Assembly (NCBI GenBank): GCA_041874725.1
Contig: CP097466.1
Coordinates: 5,890,001 to 5,954,000, forward strand
Direction: 5' to 3'
DNA length: 64,000 nt
Origin: Duganella sp. BuS-21
GTDB lineage: Bacteria; Pseudomonadota; Gammaproteobacteria; Burkholderiales; Burkholderiaceae_D
The notes under the pieces were generated by a model. That model searched no databases, was not told the origin of the DNA, and saw only the letters and a program-made list of their open reading frames with translations. The translations under genes were made by a program, and so were the position numbers. Shown in pieces: positions 1 through 9,300 of this stretch. Position 1 is the first letter of the stretch. Each line of letters opens with the position of its first letter.

Positions 1-83
1 CAGCTATCGGCTGTGTGCCTGGAAGACCGCAGTTTGTTGCAGGTGCAGTGTCCGCAGTTTCAGGCCCCAGGCAAATAATCGGA

Positions 84-156
84 GTCGTCCTCGCGCAAGC
101 GGGGACCCATGGAACGCGCGCTCAGCATGGGTTCCCGCTTACGCGGGAACGACGAC
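84..156. repeat. BIME-like paired inverted hairpins, copy 1
   Basis: Two head-to-head copies of a roughly 28-base unit (GTCGTC, a CCCGCG..GCGGG hairpin, then CCATG) form one imperfect inverted repeat. The same layout recurs at 18018, 30121 and 41855. The right half runs into the 3' end of the acyltransferase gene and supplies its stop codon. It resembles REP/BIME elements; a terminator or mRNA-stabilising role is inference. Confidence 0.75.
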
Positions 157-885
157 GCCCAGCGCGGCGGCGATGGCCTGATGCGAAGCCTCGGCCAACT
201 CGCGGCGATGCGCGCCGATGGTGTCGAGTGGCGCCAGGATCGCCACCCTGGCCTTGACCGGCGGCCCGTTCAAAATCAGCACGATGCTTTCCGCAAAGCT
301 GGTTTCGCCGATGAAGTCGACCGACGGGTGCGAACGGCCATCGCCATCGGCATAGGTCAGCGCGAACGGCTGCACCGGCACCTTGGCGTCGATCGCCGCT
401 TCAAACAGATTCGCATGGAACGGTAGCAGGCTGCCCTGCGGCGCCGTGGTGCCCTCCGGGAAGAAGGCCACGCGCTCACCCCGCTCCAGGCTGTGCACCA
501 GCCCCTTGAAGATGTGCCGCAAGTCGCGCCGGTTGCCACGCGCAATGAACACGGTGCCGGCCTTCTCCGCCAGCCAGCCAGCCAGCGGCCACGAGCGGAT
601 CTCGGCCTTGGCCACGAAGTGGCTCGGGTACAGGCTGTGCACCACAAAGATGTCCAGCCACGAAACGTGATTGGCCACCACCACGCAGTGCTCCAGCGCC
701 GGCACGCTACCCGGCGCGTGCTCCACCGTAACGTTGCACATCGCCAGCAAGCTGGTGGACCAGCGGCGGATATGCGCGTTGCGCCGCTGCTGGCCGATCC
801 ACGGAAACACCGTGGCGCAGATCGCCATGCCCTTGAATACGTGCAGCATCACCCGCGCGAGGCGGAATATCGTCGACAGTTTCAT
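139..885 (-). CDS. plsC: Lysophospholipid acyltransferase (PlsC-like)
   Basis: Encodes a 248-residue acyltransferase of the PlsC/LPLAT family, which transfers an acyl chain to lysophosphatidate or a related lysolipid at the inner membrane. The catalytic H-x4-D motif is visible as NHVSWLD at residues 72-78 and the glycerol-phosphate site as FPEGTT at 142-147. A hydrophobic N-terminal stretch (about residues 10-30) fits membrane attachment. It is the last gene of the yqgE-ruvX-pyrR-pyrB-pyrC' run, 9 bases after the pyrC' stop. The last codons and the TAA lie inside a BIME-like hairpin, so the end GVVVPA is partly repeat-derived. The exact substrate cannot be told; an ornithine-lipid acyltransferase is an alternative. 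Confidence 0.88.
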   Translation of the reverse strand: MKLSTIFRLARVMLHVFKGMAICATVFPWIGQQRRNAHIRRWSTSLLAMCNVTVEHAPGSVPALEHCVVVANHVSWLDIFVVHSLYPSHFVAKAEIRSWPLAGWLAEKAGTVFIARGNRRDLRHIFKGLVHSLERGERVAFFPEGTTAPQGSLLPFHANLFEAAIDAKVPVQPFALTYADGDGRSHPSVDFIGETSFAESIVLILNGPPVKARVAILAPLDTIGAHRRELAEASHQAIAAALGVVVPA

Positions 886-894
886 GCGGGCGGA

Positions 895-2211
895 TCAGCG
901 TTGGTAGGCGACGTGGCCAGCCACGATGGTGGTTTTCACTTGTCCGCCCAGGTTGTAACCGAGGAACGGCGTGTGCTTGCCCTGGCTGGCCAGCGCCGAT
1001 GCCTCCACCGTCCAGTGCGCTCCCGCATCGAACAGCACCACGTCCGCCACCGCGCCCGGCGTCAGCGTGCCCGCCGGCAGGCCGGCCACGCGCGCCGCTT
1101 CCGAGGTGATGCGCGCCAGCGCCCGCGACAACGGGCGCTGCGCGCCGGTATCCTGCAAGGCCGCGTAATCGTCGGCCCACTTCAGCGCCAGCGACAGCAG
1201 CAGTTCCAGGCCGGTGGCGCCAGGCGAGGCTTCGGCGAACGGCAGCAGTTTTTCATCATCGTCGACCGGCGTGTGGTCCGAGCACAGCGCGTCAATGGTG
1301 CCGTCCAGCAGGCCGAGGCGGATCGCGTCGCGGTCGCGCTGGCTGCGGAAAGGCGGCGAGAAGCGCGCGTTCGAATCGAAGAAGCCGATGTCGGCGTCGG
1401 TCAGGTGCACGTGGTGGACGCCGACGTCGCAGGTGACCGGCAGGCCTTCGGCCTTGGCCTTGCGGATCAGTTCCAGGCTGGCGGCGGCCGAGATGCGGCA
1501 CAGATGCACGCGCGCGCCGCTCGAACGCATCAGTTCGAAGATGGTATTCAGCGCGATGGTTTCCGACATCACCGGCACGCCGGACAAGCCCAGGCGCGAA
1601 GCCAGCGGGCCGGATGCGGCCACGCCGCCACGACCGATGTAGGCGTCCTGCGGACGCAGCCACACGGTGTAGCCGAAGGTCTTGGCGTACTGCATGGCGC
1701 GCAGCAGCACGTTGGTGTCGGTGATCGGTTCCTCGGCGTGCGAGAAGCCGATGCAGCCCGATGCGGTCAACGCCGACATTTCGGTCAGCGCTTCGCCCTT
1801 CAGGCCGACCGTCAGCGCGCCCAGCGGGTGCACGTGGGCCTGGTTCAGCTTTTGCGCGCGGTACTTGAGCATCTCCACCAGGCCCGGTTCGTCCAGCACC
1901 GGATCGGTGTCCGGCGGGCACACCAGGCTGGTGACGCCGCCCTGCATGGCGGCCTGCATTTCCGAATCCAGCGTGGCCTTGTATTCAAAGCCCGGCTCGC
2001 GCAGGCGCGCGGCCAGGTCGACCAAGCCCGGCGCCACGATCAGGCCGATGGCGTCGATGGTTACCTCGGCCGTGAAGCCCGCAGGCGCGGCGCCCACCGC
2101 CAGCACCTTGCCGTCGGCGAGGTACAGGTCGTTCAGGCCGTCGATGCCGTTGGCCGGATCGACCACATGGCCGTTCTTGATGTGGATCTGTTTCTTGTTC
2201 AATGCGTTCAT
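895..2211 (-). CDS. pyrC: Dihydroorotase-like protein PyrC' (probably non-catalytic)
   Basis: A 438-residue amidohydrolase-fold protein of the dihydroorotase family. The start overlaps the pyrB stop by 4 bases (ATGA), so the two are translationally coupled. The usual metal-binding sequence D-x-H-x-H-LREPG is here [10 protein letters not shown] at residues 65-74: both histidines are replaced (A67, R69), while the later SDHTP aspartate region is kept. In pseudomonads and other proteobacteria a similar inactive PyrC' is needed to assemble the PyrB dodecamer, and a separate catalytic PyrC does the reaction. By analogy this gene is probably structural or regulatory in pyrimidine synthesis. Family membership is clear; lack of activity is an inference from the missing ligands. 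Confidence 0.9.
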   Translation of the reverse strand: MNALNKKQIHIKNGHVVDPANGIDGLNDLYLADGKVLAVGAAPAGFTAEVTIDAIGLIVAPGLVDLAARLREPGFEYKATLDSEMQAAMQGGVTSLVCPPDTDPVLDEPGLVEMLKYRAQKLNQAHVHPLGALTVGLKGEALTEMSALTASGCIGFSHAEEPITDTNVLLRAMQYAKTFGYTVWLRPQDAYIGRGGVAASGPLASRLGLSGVPVMSETIALNTIFELMRSSGARVHLCRISAAASLELIRKAKAEGLPVTCDVGVHHVHLTDADIGFFDSNARFSPPFRSQRDRDAIRLGLLDGTIDALCSDHTPVDDDEKLLPFAEASPGATGLELLLSLALKWADDYAALQDTGAQRPLSRALARITSEAARVAGLPAGTLTPGAVADVVLFDAGAHWTVEASALASQGKHTPFLGYNLGGQVKTTIVAGHVAYQR

Positions 2212-3173
2212 GCTTGCGTCCCTGCGACGATGCTCATCACCGCCATGCGTACTGCGATACCAAAGGTCACCTGCGGCAGGATCACTGCCTGTGCGCCGTC
2301 CGCCACGGCGGAGTCGATCTCGACGCCGCGGTTCATCGGACCCGGGTGCATCACGATGGCGTCCGGCTTGGCCAGCGCCAGGCGTTCCGGCGTCAGGCCG
2401 TAGCTCTTGAAGTATTCACCGGCCGACGGCAGCAACGCGCCGCTCATGCGCTCGTTCTGCAGGCGCAGCATGATGATCACGTCGACGTCCTTCAGGCCTT
2501 CATCCATGTTGGTGAAGGTGCGCACGCCCATCTGTTCCAGGCCGCCCGGCAGCAGCGTGTGCGGGCCGATGGCGCGCACTTCCGGCACCCCCAGCGTGGT
2601 CAGTGCATGGATGTCCGAACGCGCCACCCGGCTGTGCAGGATATCGCCGACGATGGCCACGCGCAGGTTGGTGAAGTCCTTCTTGTAGTGGCGGATGGTG
2701 TACATGTCCAGCAGGCCCTGGGTCGGGTGCGCGTGGCGGCCGTCGCCCGCGTTCACCACGTGCACGTGGTTCTGCCTGGTTTCCATCAGGTGCTTGGCGA
2801 TCAGGTAGGGCGCGCCCGATTGCGCGTGGCGCACCACGAACATGTCGGCATGCATGGCCGCCAGGTTGTCGATGGTGTCGAGCAGCGATTCACCCTTGCT
2901 GGTGGACGAGGCCTGGATGTTCAGGTTGATCACGTCCGCCGACAAACGCTTGGCGGCGATCTCGAAAGTGGTGCGGGTGCGGGTCGAGTTCTCGAAGAAC
3001 AGGTTGAACACCGATTTGCCGCGCATCAGCGGCACTTTCTTCACATCGCGGTCGGAGATGCCGACGAAGGACGAGGCCGTGTCCAGGATGTGATTCAGGA
3101 TGGACTTGGGCAGTCCCTCGATCGACAGCAAGTGCTGGAGCTCGCCGTTTTTATTCAGTTGCGGATTAAGCAT
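2208..3173 (-). CDS. pyrB: Aspartate carbamoyltransferase catalytic chain
   Basis: Encodes 321 residues of aspartate transcarbamylase, which condenses carbamoyl phosphate with aspartate, the committed step of pyrimidine synthesis in the cytoplasm. The carbamoyl-phosphate loop STRTRTTFE, the HPTQ motif and the C-terminal HPGPMNRG segment are all readable. It lies 16 bases after pyrR and overlaps pyrC' by 4 bases. No pyrI-type regulatory subunit gene is next to it. Together with the degenerate PyrC' this fits the class A (PyrB-PyrC' dodecamer) enzyme of Pseudomonas. Length is normal for the family. Confidence 0.96.
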   Translation of the reverse strand: MLNPQLNKNGELQHLLSIEGLPKSILNHILDTASSFVGISDRDVKKVPLMRGKSVFNLFFENSTRTRTTFEIAAKRLSADVINLNIQASSTSKGESLLDTIDNLAAMHADMFVVRHAQSGAPYLIAKHLMETRQNHVHVVNAGDGRHAHPTQGLLDMYTIRHYKKDFTNLRVAIVGDILHSRVARSDIHALTTLGVPEVRAIGPHTLLPGGLEQMGVRTFTNMDEGLKDVDVIIMLRLQNERMSGALLPSAGEYFKSYGLTPERLALAKPDAIVMHPGPMNRGVEIDSAVADGAQAVILPQVTFGIAVRMAVMSIVAGTQA

Positions 3174-3189
3174 AGTTTTGGTCTAAGCG

Positions 3190-3699
3190 TTATTCGATAG
3201 TTAGCGTAAATTTTCCGTCGTCGGCGCGCTTCAGCACCAGCGCCTGCCCCTTCGGTACCGCCACATGACCGGCGACGAAGTCGGCCGCCACCGGCAGCTG
3301 GCGCTCGCCGCGGTCCACCAGCGCGGCCAGCATGATGCGCGCCGGACGGCCGTAGTCGAACAGCTCGTTGATGGCGGCGCGCGTGGTGCGGCCCGTGTAC
3401 AGCACGTCGTCCACCAGCAGGATGTTGGCGGCCGCCACGTCGAAGGTGATGTTGGTCGGCTTGACGTCGGCCGGCAGGCCCTTCCTGGCGTAATCGTCGC
3501 GGTAGAAGGACACGTCCAGCACGCCGCAGCGTGCCGACAGGCCGAGATCGGCCGCCAGGCGTTCGGCGATCCAGGCGCCGCCGGAGTGGATGCCGACAAT
3601 GGCGACATCGGGCACGCCGGCCAGGCCGGCTTGCACCTCGGCCAGCAGCGTCGCGTACAGCGCTTCGGCATCGAGTTGGTTGGGATTGAGGGTAGGCAT
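3190..3699 (-). CDS. pyrR: PyrR: pyrimidine operon regulator / uracil phosphoribosyltransferase
   Basis: A 169-residue type I phosphoribosyltransferase of the PyrR family. The PRPP-binding loop reads LLVDDVLYTGRTTR, and an RNA-binding-type basic surface is expected for the family. PyrR senses UMP/UTP and attenuates pyr transcription in Gram-positives; its regulatory role in betaproteobacteria is less settled, and I see no obvious anti-terminator leader between pyrR and pyrB (16 bases). The ATG at 3699 was chosen because it sits 2 bases after the ruvX stop and begins the conserved MPTLNPNQLDA end; a longer reading frame extends into ruvX and is a shadow. Confidence 0.93.
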   Translation of the reverse strand: MPTLNPNQLDAEALYATLLAEVQAGLAGVPDVAIVGIHSGGAWIAERLAADLGLSARCGVLDVSFYRDDYARKGLPADVKPTNITFDVAAANILLVDDVLYTGRTTRAAINELFDYGRPARIMLAALVDRGERQLPVAADFVAGHVAVPKGQALVLKRADDGKFTLTIE

Positions 3700-3701
3700 G
3701 G

Positions 3702-4091
3702 TCAGTTGGTGTCGAAGTATTGTTGCAGAATGATGGCGGCGGCGCGGTCGTCGATCACCTCGCCGCGCTTGGCGGAAATCACGGCCGAGGAATAGCGTTC
3801 GTCGACCAGCTCCACCGGCAGGCCGAAGCGGCCGTGCAACTGGTTGGCGAACTTGCGCGCGCGCGCGGTCATGTCGTGTTCGGCGCCGTCGGGATGCACC
3901 GGCAGGCCAACCACCAGCCGCGCCGGTTTCCACTCGTCCAGCATGTTCTGAATCTCGGCAAAGCGCGTGGCGTTGTCGATCGCGTTGATGACTTTGAAGG
4001 GCTCGGCCTGGCGCAACATGGTATTGCCCATTGCCACACCTATCCTTTTTACACCGAAGTCGAACGCAAAGATGGTTTCAATACTGCCCAT
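3702..4091 (-). CDS. ruvX: Holliday-junction resolvase-like nuclease RuvX (YqgF)
   Basis: A 129-residue YqgF/RuvX protein with an RNase H-like fold. The first catalytic aspartate lies in FDFGVKRIGVA near the N-terminus, followed by the LVVGLP strand and the VDERYSS segment holding a second acidic residue. Members act in 16S rRNA 5' end processing and have been proposed as resolvases. The ATG directly follows the yqgE TAA with no spacer. The yqgE-ruvX pair is conserved across proteobacteria, which supports both calls. Confidence 0.94.
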   Translation of the reverse strand: MGSIETIFAFDFGVKRIGVAMGNTMLRQAEPFKVINAIDNATRFAEIQNMLDEWKPARLVVGLPVHPDGAEHDMTARARKFANQLHGRFGLPVELVDERYSSAVISAKRGEVIDDRAAAIILQQYFDTN

Positions 4092-4745
4092 TTAAGCGTG
4101 GCCCGCCTCGGAGGTGAGCATCAGCGGATCGATGCCGAGCAGGCGCATGGCGGCGGTGTAGCGGTCTTCGATGGGCATGTTGAACAGGATTTCCGGATCG
4201 GCGCCCACCGTCAGCCAGCCGTTGCGGCTGATTTCCTCTTCCAGCTGGCCCGGGCTCCAGCCCGAGTAGCCGATCGAGACCAGCATGCGCGGCGGACCTT
4301 CGCCGGCGGCCACGGCTTCCAGCACGTCGATCGAGGTGGTGAACGCCACGTCCTCGGTCACCGTCAGCGAGGACGAATAGCGGTGGCCCGGCGTGTGCAG
4401 CACGAAGCCGCGGTCGTCCTGGACCGGGCCGCCAAACATGATGGGTTCGTCGTCGTGGCCTTCCAGTCCGGACTCGACCTTGAGGTCGATGCGCTCGAAC
4501 AGGGTGTGCATGGTCATGTCGGTGGGCTTGTTGATGACGACGCCCAGCACGCCGTTTTCATTATGCTCGCAGACGTACACCACCGTGCCGCCAAACACCG
4601 GGTCTTGCATGGATGGCATTGCAATAAGGAAATGATTAGCCAGGTTCAGCGTGCTGAGGGCAGCGCCTAACGGCTCCAGGGGATCGCCGGCCTCCTGCAT
4701 CAAGCCGGGAACAGGTAGAGTTGTGCCTATTTTGCTCTTCTTCAT
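4092..4745 (-). CDS. yqgE: YqgE/AlgH family protein
   Basis: A 217-residue member of the YqgE/AlgH (DUF179) family, recognised from NHFLIAMPSM, the GTVVYVCEHNE strand, GVVINKP and the FGGPV segment. The molecular function is not established; AlgH was linked to alginate regulation in Pseudomonas. This copy has about 30 extra N-terminal residues before the conserved domain. The ATG at 4745 is chosen over an upstream in-frame start at 4820 because the extra residues are unlike the family and the 4745 start has an AGAGAG-type ribosome site. It opens the ruvX-pyrRBC' operon, divergent from the photolyase gene. Confidence 0.9.
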   Translation of the reverse strand: MKKSKIGTTLPVPGLMQEAGDPLEPLGAALSTLNLANHFLIAMPSMQDPVFGGTVVYVCEHNENGVLGVVINKPTDMTMHTLFERIDLKVESGLEGHDDEPIMFGGPVQDDRGFVLHTPGHRYSSSLTVTEDVAFTTSIDVLEAVAAGEGPPRMLVSIGYSGWSPGQLEEEISRNGWLTVGADPEILFNMPIEDRYTAAMRLLGIDPLMLTSEAGHA

Positions 4746-4852
4746 ACAAGTTGCTCTCTCTGCTGGGTGCGTGTTCTCTCTGTGCTGCTGACAATTACTG
4801 TAGTATCGCGCGGCTAGCAACTCTGTTTTACCCGTAGTTTACACTGAATTGA

Positions 4853-4876
4853 GGGGACAGCCACGATTGCGTCCCC
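4853..4876. repeat. Small GGGGAC/GTCCCC hairpin upstream of photolyase
   Basis: GGGGAC at 4853-4858 pairs with GTCCCC at 4871-4876 around a 12-base loop. It lies 21 bases upstream of the photolyase start, in the divergent yqgE/photolyase spacer. It looks like a REP-type repeat unit; no other copy was found in this window, so the class is tentative. Confidence 0.45.
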
Positions 4877-4897
4877 CACAAGATTGACATAGACCGA

Positions 4898-6334
4898 ATG
4901 AAACTAACTTCTTCCCTCGTATGGCTGCGCCGCGACCTGCGCGTTTTCGACCACGTGGCCCTGCATCAGGCCTTGCTCGCAAGCGAAAAGGTGTATTGTG
5001 TTTTCGTCTACGACACCACGATTCTGGACCTCCTGCCACGCCGCGACCGCCGTGTCGACTTCATCCACGCCAGCATCGCCGAAGTAGCGGCGGAGCTGGC
5101 ACAAATGGGCGGCCACCTGATCACCCGTCATGGCGACCCGCTGACCGAGATCCCGGCGCTGGCGGCGGAGCTCGGCGTCGATGCGGTGTTTTGCAATCAC
5201 GATTATGAACCGCCGGCGCTGGAACGTGACGCCACGGTGGAACGCGCATTGCGGGCCGATGGTCGCGCTTTCCACAGCTACAAGGATCAGGTGATCTTTG
5301 AAAAGAGCGAAGTGCTGTCGCTGACCGGCGGCGTGTTCTCGGTGTTCACGCCGTACAAAAACGCCTGGCTGAAAAAACTGGCGGCCGACCCGTCGGTGCT
5401 GGCGCCGTACAACATCGAGCCGCACGCCGCCAAGCTGGCGCCGACGCCGTCCCCGGCGCCGGCGCTGCCGACGTTGGCCGAACTGGGCTTCGAGCCGAGC
5501 AACCTGGCCGAATTGAAGATCCCGACCGGCATGTCCGGCGCGGCGCAGTTGTTCGAGGACTTCCTGCCACGCATGGCGGACTACAACGTGGCGCGCGATT
5601 TCCCGGCGGTGAAAGGGCCGTCCTACCTGTCGGTGCACTTCCGCTTCGGCACGCTGTCGGTGCGGCACCTGGTGCGCACGATACTCGATCTGCAGGAGCG
5701 CGGTGGCGCCGGCGAAGGCGCCGCCGTGTGGCTGTCGGAACTGATCTGGCGCGAGTTTTACGCCATGATCCTGTTCCACAACCCGCACGTGGTGGGCGGT
5801 GCCTACAAGCCGGCCTACGACGCCATCGAATGGGAAACCGGGCCGCAAGCCGACGAGCTGTTCGCCGCCTGGTGCGAAGGCCGGACCGGCTATCCGCTGG
5901 TTGACGCGGCCATGCTGCAGCTGAATCGCACCGGCTGGATGCACAACCGCCTGCGCATGGTGACCGCCTGCTTCCTGATCAAGGATCTGGGCATCGACTG
6001 GCGGCGCGGCGAGGCGTATTTCGCGCTGCACCTGAACGACTTCGACCTGGCGTCCAACAACGGCGGCTGGCAGTGGGCGTCGTCGTCGGGCTGCGATGCG
6101 CAGCCCTACTTCCGCATCTTCAATCCGGTGACGCAGTCGCAGAAATTCGACGCGCAGGGAAAATTCATCCGCCGCTACCTGCCGCAGCTGAAGTCCTTGA
6201 GCGACAAGGAAATCCACGCGCCATGGCTGGCGCCGCGCATGCTGGCGCCGGACTATCCGGCGCCGATTGTCATGCACGACGCAGCGCGCAAGCTTACGCT
6301 GGAACGCTACGAGGTGGTCAAGAAGCCTGCTTGA
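4898..6334 (+). CDS. phrB: Deoxyribodipyrimidine photolyase
   Basis: A 478-residue class I CPD photolyase that splits UV-induced pyrimidine dimers using light and FAD. The N-terminal alpha/beta antenna domain starts LVWLRRDLRVFDH. The C-terminal FAD domain shows LIWREFYAMI, RTGYPLVDAAM, the LNDFDLASNNGGWQW segment and GCDAQPYFRIFNP, all family hallmarks. It is monocistronic and divergent from yqgE. Its TGA ends at 6334 and the stop codon of the converging pilL begins at 6335, so there is no intergenic base. Length is normal. Confidence 0.95.
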   Translation: MKLTSSLVWLRRDLRVFDHVALHQALLASEKVYCVFVYDTTILDLLPRRDRRVDFIHASIAEVAAELAQMGGHLITRHGDPLTEIPALAAELGVDAVFCNHDYEPPALERDATVERALRADGRAFHSYKDQVIFEKSEVLSLTGGVFSVFTPYKNAWLKKLAADPSVLAPYNIEPHAAKLAPTPSPAPALPTLAELGFEPSNLAELKIPTGMSGAAQLFEDFLPRMADYNVARDFPAVKGPSYLSVHFRFGTLSVRHLVRTILDLQERGGAGEGAAVWLSELIWREFYAMILFHNPHVVGGAYKPAYDAIEWETGPQADELFAAWCEGRTGYPLVDAAMLQLNRTGWMHNRLRMVTACFLIKDLGIDWRRGEAYFALHLNDFDLASNNGGWQWASSSGCDAQPYFRIFNPVTQSQKFDAQGKFIRRYLPQLKSLSDKEIHAPWLAPRMLAPDYPAPIVMHDAARKLTLERYEVVKKPA

Positions 6335-9300
6335 TTAAGCCGACTTGAGCAGACCGGCAATCGCCTCCAGCAGCACCGGCTCCTGGAACGGTTTGCCGAA
6401 GTAGGCGTTCACGCCCAGCTCCAGCGCCACGTTGCGGTGCTTGTCCGCGCTGCGCGAGGTGATCATGATGATGGGGATGTCGCGCGTGCGCGCATCGCCG
6501 CGCACATTGCGCGTGAGGTCAAAACCGTCCATGCGCGGCATCTCGATATCGACCAGCATCAGGTGCGGCAGCGTTTCCTGCAGCTGCTCCAGCGCGTCCA
6601 CGCCGTCCTTGGCCAGCAGCACGCGATAGCCTTCGCGTTCCAGCAGGCGCTGGGTGACACGGCGCACGGTCAGCGAATCGTCCACCACCATGATGGTCCG
6701 GCCCGGCGCCGCCGGCGTCAACGCCGCCGCCGGGCTGTCGGCCGCCGCTTGCGCGTACTGCGACATCATTTCGGGATGGTGCGCCAGATGCTGCGCCAGC
6801 GCCACCGGATTCAATATCAGTACGATGTCGCCCGTGCCCAGCACCGTGGCGCCGGCGATGCCCACCATGCGCGAAAGCTGCGGACCGATGTTCTTGATGA
6901 CCACCTCGCGGTTGCCCAGCACTTCATCGACCTGCACGGCCAGGCGTTCGCTGCCGTTCTTGAGCATCATCACCGGCGATGAGCGCTGCACCGGCGGCTG
7001 CACCGCATCGCCGAGCAGTGTCGGCAGGTAGTGCAAGGCGGCGTGCTGACCGTGGATGGCGATGCTGCCGTTGCCGCGCGCTTCATTCAGCGCCGCTTCC
7101 TTCATTTGCAGCACCTGCTCCACCAGAATGGCCGGCAGTGCGTAGGTCTTGCCGCCTGCGGCCAGCACCACCACCTGCGTCACCGCCAGCGTGAGCGGCA
7201 GGCGGATGGTGAAGCGCGTGCCTTTGCCCGGCAAGGAGAACAGGTCCACGCGGCCGCCCAGCGATTGGGCTTCCGACTGCACCACGTCCATGCCGACGCC
7301 GCGTCCCGACAATTCGGTCAGCGACTCGGCGGTGGAGAAACCGGGTTCGAAAATCAGGTCGGCGATCTGGGCTTCGCTGGTTTCTTCGTCGGCGTCGAGC
7401 AGGCCGACGCTGATGGCCTTGGACTTGATGCGGTCAAGGTCAAGGCCGCCGCCGTCGTCGCTGAATTCGATCACGACTTCATTGCCTTCCTGGGCTACCT
7501 GCACCAGCAGTTCGCCGATTTCGTTCTTGCCCGCCGCCGCGCGGGCGGCGCGCGCTTCCACGCCGTGGGCGATGGCGTTGCGCAGCAGGTGTTCGAATGG
7601 TGCGGACATGCGTTCCAGGACGCTGCGGTCGAGTTCCACGCCGCCACCACGGATGTCGAGGTTGACGCGCTTGTCGACGTCCTTGGCGCTTTGGCGGGCG
7701 ACGCGGAACAGGCGCTCCGAGATGCTGGCGAAGGGCACCATGCGCACGCGCATCAGGTCGCGCTGCAGGTCGCGCGTGAGGCGGGCTTGTTGCGTCAGGT
7801 CGCCGTGGGCGTTATCGACGCTGCGGGTCAGGCTTTCATGGAAGCTGGCGACGTCGTTGACGCTTTCGGCCATCATGCGGGTGAGTTCCTGCAGCCGCGT
7901 GAAGCGGTCGAATTCCAGCGGGTCGAATTCACGGTCGCTGGAGATGGCCATGCGCGAGGCGATTTGCGATTCGGCTTGCATTTCGACTTCGCGCAGTTGG
8001 CGGCGCAGGCGGGCCAGGTTGTCGGAGAAGTCGGCCAGGGAGGTGCGCAGGGTGCCGACTTCGTTTTCCAGGCGGGAGCGCGAGATCGAGACTTCGCCGG
8101 CCTGGGTGACCAGGCGATCGAGGATGTCGGCGCGCACGCGGACCAGTGGCGATTTGATACTGGCGTGCGGGTCGTCGGTGCTTGCCGGTGCTGTCGGCAT
8201 AGCTGCTGCTGGCGGCGTTGACGATGCGGCAGGACTGGCGGCAGCGCTCTGTTCGGCGTCGCTTTCGGCGTGACCGGAGAATGGCGTCACGCCTTCGGTC
8301 AGGGTGGTGATGTCGTCCGCCAGGCCGGCCGAGGTGCCGACCGGCAGGGCGTTCGGGTGTTGCAGTTGTTCGAACAGGAGTAGCGCGTGGTCGTAGTGGG
8401 CCAGCAGTTCGTCGAAGGCTTGTGGCGTGGCGGAGCCGGCGTGCACCATGTTTTCGATGTGGGTTTCGATTTCATGGCAGTGCTGGCCGAGACGCATCGC
8501 GCCGGCCATGCGCGCGCTGCCCTTGACGGTGTGCAGGATGCGCAGCAGGCTTTTGGCGTGCGATGTGTCGGCTGGCGTGTGCTGCCAGGCGCGCAGCGAT
8601 TCGCCGATTTGCGGCAGCAGATCCGCGCCCTCTTCCAGGAATACGGGCAGCAGGTCGGCGTCCAGTTCATCGTTGAAGATGGCGGGTGCGCCGGACAGGC
8701 CGTGCGGTTCGGCCGGAGCCAGCGCAATGATCTCGGCGTCCGGCTCGATGGCCAGAGGCGGTTCGGCAGCGAGCAGCTCTTCGGCGACGGTCGGTTCTTC
8801 GGCGACGGGCGGCGGCGCGGCAGGGGCTTGCGGCTCGGCGATTTTGAGTGGCGGATCGGCAAAGGCGTCGTCGAAGGCGGCGTTGAACAGGTCGTCGATA
8901 CCGTCGTCGGTGTGCGCTTCCGGCTTTTTCTTCGGTGGCGGCGCAGTCGGCGCGTCGGACTCCGGCACGGTGCCGCTGATGGCGTCGTAGGTTTCGCGGA
9001 ACAGGCGATCCAGCGGCGACTCTTCCTCCACCGGCGGCGTGTTGATACCATCCATGGTCTCGGCCACCAGATCGTCGAGCCGTTCTTCGATTTCGTCGCT
9101 GGCTGCAGGCGGCGTGGCGGCCAACTCTTCGCGCAGGCTTTGCAGTGCGGCGATCAATTCCGGCTGCGACGGCGACATCTCGCCCGCTGCAAAACTTTGC
9201 AGCATCTGGCGAATGCGCTGCATGGTGAAGTCCAGCAGGTCATGCTGTACCTGGTCCAGATGCGGCGCCGGTGGCAGCAGCACTTCCAGCGTGCTTTCCA

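Noticed and set aside
493..2403. 636-codon plus-strand open frame over plsC and pyrC'
   Set aside because: His/Gln/Arg-rich translation antisense to two well-supported genes; typical high-GC shadow frame.
3190..3933. Longer pyrR starting at 3933
   Set aside because: The added residues are a shadow of ruvX; the conserved start at 3699 follows the ruvX stop by 2 bases.
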